Source: Bradyrhizobium liaoningense (GTDB taxonomy: Bacteria > Pseudomonadota > Alphaproteobacteria > Rhizobiales > Xanthobacteraceae). Taken from it: 64,000 nt of DNA. Below, one piece after another: positions 59,120-64,000 of this stretch. Each line of letters opens with the position of its first letter. Position 1 is the stretch's first letter. The stretch covers positions 310,001 to 374,000 of the forward strand of contig NZ_JAFCJS010000004.1 of assembly GCF_018130825.1 (NCBI RefSeq), given 5' to 3'. Position numbers and translations under genes: made by a program. Below the pieces are notes generated by a model. That model worked only from the letters and a program-made list of their open reading frames with translations. It searched no databases and was not told where the DNA came from.

Positions 59120-60628
59120 ATGACGAGCCTGGCTTCGACGATCGTAGCGGAAATCAAGCCGACCAGTCACTCCTCGATCCCAGCCAAGGTCGGGCTTGCG
59201 CTGGTGCTGGCCGCGCTCGCCGACTGGCTGTTCTACGGCCCGCGGATCGGACTGTCGCTGACGCTCTTTGCGATCGCGATGGCTTGCGTGTCGGTGCTGT
59301 TCAATCATGCCGCCCTGGATCTGCGGCGCGCGATGATCAGCGGGGCCATTTTCGTCGCCGGCCTCGCGCCGGCCGTCGAGGAGCTCAACATGCTGTCCTT
59401 CCTGATCCTCATCATGGCGCTGGCCATTGCGCTCCTGGTCGCGACCAATCCTGATGCGACCGAGCTGACCGAGCGCGCCCGTGCGCTGCGCAATTTCTTC
59501 CTGCTCGGTCCCTTCAGGTTCTTCCTTGATGCGCTCCAGGTGTTCAACATGTCGGCGTTCACCCGCGGCATCGCGCTCTGGCTGATGCCTGCGGCGCTGA
59601 GCACCGTCTTCGTCGCGCTGTTCGCCGCGGCCAATCCGGTGATCGAGCAGTGGGTGTCCCTGCTCAATCCAAAAATCATCCTCGAATATATCAGCATCCC
59701 GCGCGTGCTGTTCTGGACCATGATGCTGACGCTGGTCTGGCCGTTCATCCATGTGCGTTGGCGGCGCAAGACGATTGTCACCACTGATGTCGCCGATGGC
59801 CCCGTACCGCCGCCGCTGCCGCCGATGGTCTCAGCGGAGTTTCTCGGTCCCTCGACGATCCTGCGCTCGCTGATCCTGTTCAATCTGCTGTTCGCGGCGC
59901 AGTCCATCCTCGACGGGATCTATCTCTGGGGCCATGTGGCCCTGCCCGATAACATGACTTATGCGACCTACGCCCATCGCGGTGCCTATCCGCTGATCGT
60001 CACTGCTCTGCTCGCCGCCGCCTTCGTGCTGGTGGCGATGCGTCCGGGCGGCCCGGCGGAGAAATCGAAGGTGATCCGGCCGCTGGTCTATCTCTGGGTC
60101 GGCCAGAACGTCCTGCTGGTCGCCTCCTCCATCCTGCGGCTCGATCTTTACGTCGGCATCTACATGCTGACCTATTGGCGCATCGCGGCCTTCATCTGGA
60201 TGGGGCTGGTGGCACTGGGGCTGATCCTGATCGTCGCCCGCATCGCACTCGACCGCTCCAACCGCTGGCTCGTCGGCGCCAACCTGATCGCGTTAACGAT
60301 CGTGCTTTACAGCGTTTCGCTGGTGAACTTCGATGCGTTCATTGCCGACTACAATGTTGCCCACAGCCGGGAAGCATCGGGCAATGGCGTGCAGATCGAC
60401 ATCAACTATCTCCTGACCCTTGGGCCGCAGGCGCTCCCCGCCATCGACAAGGCGATTTTGCTCCGGCCCGGCACCCCCGAGAGCTGCCTTGTGTCGCGCC
60501 GCGACCGCCTTGTAGAACAGCAGCGTCAGGATCTGGCGTGGCGGAGCTGGGGCTTTCGGAACTGGCGGCTCCAGCGTCGACTGAACGCACAGGCGAAAGA
60601 TCGGACCAGCGGCCAATCGGCAGGCTGA
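59120..60628 (+). CDS. DUF4173/DUF4153-type multi-pass membrane protein
   Basis: A 502-residue protein of unknown function with about 11-12 membrane helices. The middle contains NLLFAAQSILDGIYLWG ... TYATYAHRGAYPLIVTALLAAAFVL and the C-terminal part MLTYWRIAAFIWMGLVALGLILI, the pattern of DUF4173-like proteins. The last 60 residues are basic and soluble. The ATG at 59120 was preferred over an upstream GTG at 59087. It is followed 19 bp later by a response regulator and kinase, so it may be the sensor accessory or target of that system. Confidence 0.8.
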   Translation: MTSLASTIVAEIKPTSHSSIPAKVGLALVLAALADWLFYGPRIGLSLTLFAIAMACVSVLFNHAALDLRRAMISGAIFVAGLAPAVEELNMLSFLILIMALAIALLVATNPDATELTERARALRNFFLLGPFRFFLDALQVFNMSAFTRGIALWLMPAALSTVFVALFAAANPVIEQWVSLLNPKIILEYISIPRVLFWTMMLTLVWPFIHVRWRRKTIVTTDVADGPVPPPLPPMVSAEFLGPSTILRSLILFNLLFAAQSILDGIYLWGHVALPDNMTYATYAHRGAYPLIVTALLAAAFVLVAMRPGGPAEKSKVIRPLVYLWVGQNVLLVASSILRLDLYVGIYMLTYWRIAAFIWMGLVALGLILIVARIALDRSNRWLVGANLIALTIVLYSVSLVNFDAFIADYNVAHSREASGNGVQIDINYLLTLGPQALPAIDKAILLRPGTPESCLVSRRDRLVEQQRQDLAWRSWGFRNWRLQRRLNAQAKDRTSGQSAG

Positions 60629-60647
60629 CGAGGAAGCGGAGAGTTTC

Positions 60648-61352
60648 TTGGCGCATCGCATTCTCATCGTCGACGACGAAGGCCACATCCGCGAGGTCAT
60701 CCGCGTCGCCCTGAAGAAGGCCGGCATGGACGTGATCGAGGCGCGCGACGGCAAGGAGGCGCTCAGCCGCTTTGCCGCCGACAGGCCCGATCTCATCGTG
60801 CTCGACATCGGCATGCCCGAGTTCGACGGTCTCGACGTCTGCCGCGAGATTCGCAAGAGTTCGGACGTGCCGATCCTGTTCCTGTCGGCCCGCGACGAGG
60901 AGATCGACCGCATCCTCGGCCTCGAGATCGGCGGCGACGATTACGTGACCAAGCCGTTCAGCCCGCGCGAGCTGGTGGCGCGGGTCAATGTCATCCTGCG
61001 CCGCCTCAGCCCGCGCAACGGCGAGGCCAAAACAAGTCCGGCCGCGCTGGTGCAAGGCGGCCTCCTCATCGATCCCGAACAGCACGTGGCGTCGTTCGCC
61101 GGCACGCCGCTGAAACTCACCGCGATCGAGTTCGGCATTCTGCGCGCGTTCCTGACCCGACCGACCTCGGTGTTCAACCGCGAGCAGCTGATGCGGGCGG
61201 CCTATCAGCTCAACATCCAGGTCTCCGATCGCACCATCGACAGCCACATCCGCAACATCCGCGCCAAGCTCGCGGCGCTGGCCTGCGACAACGTCATCGA
61301 GACCATCCACGGCGTCGGCTTCAAGCTCGGCCGCTGCGAGAAAGAGGCATGA
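60648..61352 (+). CDS. OmpR-family response regulator
   Basis: A 234-residue response regulator. The receiver domain has the acidic pair in LIVDDEGH, phospho-acceptor D53 (IVLDIGMPEFDGLD) and the switch Lys in VTKPFSPRELVARVN. The C-terminal winged helix (LKLTAIEFGILRAFL ... SDRTIDSHIRNIRAKL ... IHGVGFKL) is OmpR/PhoB type. It starts at a TTG preceded by GGAGAG. It overlaps the kinase gene by 4 bp. Confidence 0.95.
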   Translation: MAHRILIVDDEGHIREVIRVALKKAGMDVIEARDGKEALSRFAADRPDLIVLDIGMPEFDGLDVCREIRKSSDVPILFLSARDEEIDRILGLEIGGDDYVTKPFSPRELVARVNVILRRLSPRNGEAKTSPAALVQGGLLIDPEQHVASFAGTPLKLTAIEFGILRAFLTRPTSVFNREQLMRAAYQLNIQVSDRTIDSHIRNIRAKLAALACDNVIETIHGVGFKLGRCEKEA

Positions 61353-62935
61353 GCGCGGCGCCCGACAAATGGCGGCCGTCGCTGGGGCTGGTGATCTTCG
61401 CGGTGCTGGCGACCGTCGCGGTGCTGCCGCTGGTCGGCCTGTTCTTCTTCCGCCTCTACGACAACCAGCTGATCCGCCAGACCCAGGCCGAGCTGATCGC
61501 GCAGAGCCGCGTGCTCGCGACGATCTATGCGCAGGAGGTCACGGCACGGCTCGACAGGGGCCTGGTGCTTGGCCCCGAGGTGCCGCCGAACGTGCTGCCC
61601 GATCCCGGCGACCAGGTGACGCCGATCCGCCCCGCGCTCGACCTCACCGCCAACGACCTCTTGCGGCGGCGGCCCGATGCGCTGCCCGCGCCCCGGCCGG
61701 CGCAAGCAGCCTATGTCGAGATCGGCGCCAGGCTGACGCCGATCATCCGCGAGACCCAGAAGGTGACACTGGCGGGCTTTCGCATCCTCGATCCGCAGGG
61801 CGTGGTGATCGCCGGGCGGCAGGAGGTCGGGCAATCGCTCGCCCATATCGAGGAGGTCGCGGATGCGCTGCACGGGCAGTACCGGGCGACCTTGCGCAAC
61901 CGCGTACCGGACAAGCCACCGCCGCCGATCTATTCCTTCAGCCGCGGCCTCGGCGTGCACGTGTTCTCGGCGATGCCCGTCATCGTCAACAACCGCGTCG
62001 CGGGGGTGATCTACACCACGCGAACGCCGAGCAATATCTTCGACCATCTCTACCAGGAGCGCGGCAAGTTCGTGCTGGCCGGGCTCGCCGTGATCCTCGG
62101 CACCATCGCGATTGGCCTCGTGTTCTCGCGCACCATCACGCTGCCGATGCGCGAGCTGATCGACCGGGCCACGCGGATCGGCCGCGGCGACCGCGAGGCG
62201 TTCAGGCCGCTCCGGCATTACGGCACGCGCGAGTTCGCGCAGCTCTCGCACAGCTTCCTCGGCATGGCCGAGCAGCTCGCAAGGCGCTCCGACTATATCG
62301 CGACGTTCTCGGCCCACCTCACCCACGAGCTGAAATCGCCGCTGACCTCGATCAAGGGCGCGGCCGAGCTGTTGCAGGACTCGGTGCAGGGCAAGGCCGG
62401 CAGCCTGACGCCGGCCGAGCAGAATACGTTCATCGCCAACATCCTGTCCGATACGCAGCGGCTGGAGGCGATGGCGCAGCGGTTGCGCGAGCTCGCTCGC
62501 GCCGAGAGCCTGCCGCAGAACGAGCGCACCGAGCTTGCGCCCGTGATCGCCGATCTCAGGAACAAGTTTCCGGCAAGCTCGATCGAGGCCAGCGGCAGCC
62601 TCGACCGGGCGATCGGCATGTCCTCGGAGAAGGCGCTGATCGTGCTGTCACACCTCGCTGATAACGCGGTACGGCACAAGGCGAAGTCGATCCGGCTGGA
62701 AGCGGTGGACGAGCGGACGACCCTGCTGCTGACGATGAGCAATGACGGCGAGCCGATCTCGGCGCCGAACCGCGACAGGATCTTCGATGCGTTCTTCACC
62801 ACCCGCCGCGACCAGGGCGGTACCGGGATGGGGCTGGTGATCGCACGTGCGGTGATGGCGAGCCATGGCGGCTCGATCAGGCTGAAGCCCACTGACCAAG
62901 GGGCCGCCTTCGAACTCCAGTTTCCAGTCGCCTAG
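61349..62935 (+). CDS. Membrane sensor histidine kinase
   Basis: A 528-residue kinase. Two membrane helices (about residues 10-32 and 242-265) enclose a periplasmic sensor of about 200 residues containing ETQKVTLAGFRILDPQGVVIAG, a Cache/CreC-like fold. HAMP follows (LPMRELIDRATRIGRGD), then the phospho-acceptor H326 (HLTHELKSPLTSIKGA), the N box LADNAVRHKA and the G box GGTGMGLVIARA. It overlaps the response regulator gene by 4 bp, so the two are translationally coupled. The signal is unknown. Confidence 0.95.
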   Translation: MSAAPDKWRPSLGLVIFAVLATVAVLPLVGLFFFRLYDNQLIRQTQAELIAQSRVLATIYAQEVTARLDRGLVLGPEVPPNVLPDPGDQVTPIRPALDLTANDLLRRRPDALPAPRPAQAAYVEIGARLTPIIRETQKVTLAGFRILDPQGVVIAGRQEVGQSLAHIEEVADALHGQYRATLRNRVPDKPPPPIYSFSRGLGVHVFSAMPVIVNNRVAGVIYTTRTPSNIFDHLYQERGKFVLAGLAVILGTIAIGLVFSRTITLPMRELIDRATRIGRGDREAFRPLRHYGTREFAQLSHSFLGMAEQLARRSDYIATFSAHLTHELKSPLTSIKGAAELLQDSVQGKAGSLTPAEQNTFIANILSDTQRLEAMAQRLRELARAESLPQNERTELAPVIADLRNKFPASSIEASGSLDRAIGMSSEKALIVLSHLADNAVRHKAKSIRLEAVDERTTLLLTMSNDGEPISAPNRDRIFDAFFTTRRDQGGTGMGLVIARAVMASHGGSIRLKPTDQGAAFELQFPVA

Positions 62936-63072
62936 ATCGCGAACACCCAGGCGGCGACGATGGTGCCGATGGTGACGAGACCAGCGATGGTCCAGCCGGC
63001 GGCGTATTCCAGTTCGGGATGACCGGTGGCCCGCATGATCTCTGCCGGATCGGCGGTATGCTTCTCTGCCAT
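62932..63072 (-). CDS. Single-span membrane peptide, 46 residues
   Basis: A 46-residue protein with an acidic/polar N-terminal half (MAEKHTADPAEIMRATGHPE) and one membrane helix (AAGWTIAGLVTIGTIVAAWV) ending AI. GAGG lies upstream of the ATG, and longer upstream frames have no support. I know no family name for it. Its stop shares CTAG with the stop of the convergent histidine kinase gene. A regulatory membrane peptide is possible. Confidence 0.65.
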   Translation of the reverse strand: MAEKHTADPAEIMRATGHPELEYAAGWTIAGLVTIGTIVAAWVFAI

Positions 63073-63151
63073 GACAGCCTCGCACGTTTCTTCCCGCGTC
63101 ATAGATAAGTCGCACCAGCCGCCATTAGGTTCCATCACGGAAATGCGAGGC

Positions 63152-63721
63152 ATGACGCAGCTAGGTTTGTTCGCCGATCCGCAGGAAGGCCCGACCGGCC
63201 TTCGCTATGCGGACAATTTTATCGATGCCGCCGCCGAGCAGGAGCTGATCGGCCGCATCGCAGCATTGCCGCTTCAACGATTCCAGTTCGGCGCGTTCGA
63301 GGGCAACCGGCGCGTGGCCTCCTTCGGCTACCGCTATGACTATTCGCTGCAACGGCTCACCGAGGCCGAGCCGATCCCCGTGTGGGTGCTGCCGGTCGCG
63401 CGCGAGGTCGAGGCCTGGGCGGGGCTCACCGAGGGCAGCGTGCGCCAGGTGCTGTGCACCGAATACGAGGTCGGCGTCGGCATCGGCTGGCACCGCGACA
63501 AGCCGCATTTCGACAAGGTGCTCGGCCTGTCGCTGGGCTCGCCTTGCAAATTCCGCTTCCGCCGCCGCAGCGGCGATAGATGGGAGCGCCACACGCTCGA
63601 GGCCCTGCCGCGCTCGCTGTACCTGATGGACGGCGAGGCGCGCTCGCAATGGGAGCACAGCATCCCGCCGGTCGAGGCACAGCGCTACTCCATCACCTTC
63701 CGGACGATGAAGCAGCGGTAG
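63152..63721 (+). CDS. alkB: Fe(II)/2-oxoglutarate-dependent dioxygenase, AlkB family
   Basis: A 189-residue AlkB-type protein. Iron ligands are H114 and D116 (GIGWHRDKPHF) and H169 (QWEHSIPPV); 2-oxoglutarate binders are R178 and R184 (QRYSITFRT). The nucleotide-recognition lid is near residues 50-75. It is shorter than E. coli AlkB (216 residues) and closer to the AlkB-like group with YEVGVGIGWHRDKP. It probably demethylates damaged DNA or RNA bases. An in-frame ATG at 63143 is an alternative start. Confidence 0.9.
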   Translation: MTQLGLFADPQEGPTGLRYADNFIDAAAEQELIGRIAALPLQRFQFGAFEGNRRVASFGYRYDYSLQRLTEAEPIPVWVLPVAREVEAWAGLTEGSVRQVLCTEYEVGVGIGWHRDKPHFDKVLGLSLGSPCKFRFRRRSGDRWERHTLEALPRSLYLMDGEARSQWEHSIPPVEAQRYSITFRTMKQR

Positions 63722-63923
63722 GCAGGCCCTCCAAACAAAAACTGCGAAAACAACCCCATGCACAGTAGAAACCGCTTTGCTGCGTGAGGCGGGGACGCGC
63801 GACGCAACGGTTTGACACACCGGTGCAAAACGGCCGCTTCGCGCAATCGTCGGGCGGGTGGCGTCTTGCCTTCCAAATCCGGTTGCATGCTAGACTGGAT
63901 GCCATCCACGGCAGGAGGGAAGC

Positions 63924-64000
63924 ATGGCCGACAACAAGGCGAAGCGCGGCGGCGCCGATCGCGCCCTGATCGCGCTCACCGAAAAATACGAAGTCGCCTA
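63924..64000 (+). CDS. DUF3606-like small protein, C-terminus cut by window edge
   Basis: An ATG preceded by a strong ribosome site (AGGAGGGA, 3 nt before the ATG) opens a frame that runs to the edge. The 25 visible residues read MADNKAKRGGADRALIAL, then TEKYEVA. The start of Asp/Lys-rich residues followed by a Tyr-Glu-Val motif resembles the small DUF3606 proteins common in rhizobia. The family link rests on few residues. Confidence 0.6.
   Translation, partial: MADNKAKRGGADRALIALTEKYEVA

Noticed and set aside
1..64000. CRISPR arrays, tRNA or rRNA genes, insertion sequences, prophage
   Set aside because: I saw no regularly spaced direct repeats, no cloverleaf with conserved T-loop, no rRNA core sequence and no transposase or integrase motifs anywhere in the window.

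Overview
The window is chromosomal sequence of a high-GC alphaproteobacterium, most likely Bradyrhizobium or a close relative. The grounds are the GC-rich third positions, the gene families (single-chain indolepyruvate:ferredoxin oxidoreductase, paired amidohydrolase/Rieske genes, many LysR and Lrp regulators, GltIJKL-type uptake) and the dense families of palindromic intergenic repeats typical of that group. I found no tRNA, rRNA, insertion sequence, phage gene or CRISPR array. The two edge genes are cut by the window: a LysR regulator on the left and a DUF3606-like small protein on the right.

Layout. 1-2.9 kb: LysR regulator divergent from an SDR-pirin-WrbA operon. 3.1-5.2 kb: a PCMT-like methyltransferase, an Lrp regulator and a small serine hydrolase. 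5.2-15.8 kb: an exopolysaccharide cluster with a FemAB/BioF2-like acyltransferase, an O-antigen ligase/Wzy-like polymerase, two GT2 glycosyltransferases, a methyltransferase, a Wzz/Wzc-type chain-length protein with a degenerate P-loop, a WecB/TagA-type glycosyltransferase and GalE. Four matches or near-matches to the CtrA box (TTAA-N7-TTAA) lie in its intergenic regions. 16-20.5 kb: an orphan small protein and a giant protein with five GAF repeats plus GGDEF and EAL domains. 20.8-24 kb: an Ldh2-type dehydrogenase, LLM monooxygenase and FAH-fold hydrolase operon.

24.2-29.8 kb: an Lrp regulator divergent from indolepyruvate:ferredoxin oxidoreductase and an amidase, plausibly an aromatic amino acid/indole degradation module. 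29.9-34.5 kb: LysR divergent from an EmrAB-type efflux pair and an AhpD-like protein, with two near-identical dyads between. 34.6-40.4 kb: a co-directional M20 peptidase-gltIJKL-D-amino-acid transaminase group. 40.6-51.5 kb: scattered catabolic genes (second LLM enzyme, benzoylformate-decarboxylase-like enzyme, GFA protein, Old Yellow Enzyme, aldehyde dehydrogenase, SDR, zinc ribbon, Rieske protein, two amidohydrolases). 51.7-53.4 kb: YiaAB and PspA-like genes divergent from a TetR regulator over three palindromic operators. 53.5-57.6 kb: hydantoinase, outer-membrane beta-barrel protein and a Tat-exported peptide-type binding protein. 57.6-64 kb: a membrane-anchored NagZ-like hydrolase, a DUF4173-type membrane protein with a two-component system, a 46-residue membrane peptide and AlkB.

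The most interesting items are the CtrA-box-marked polysaccharide cluster, whose gene content resembles a holdfast/unipolar adhesin locus next to a large c-di-GMP sensor, the triple operator at the PspA/TetR junction, the paired dyads at the efflux locus, and several enzymes with altered catalytic motifs. I could run no searches, so family assignments rest on motif recognition and all functional links are inference from context.
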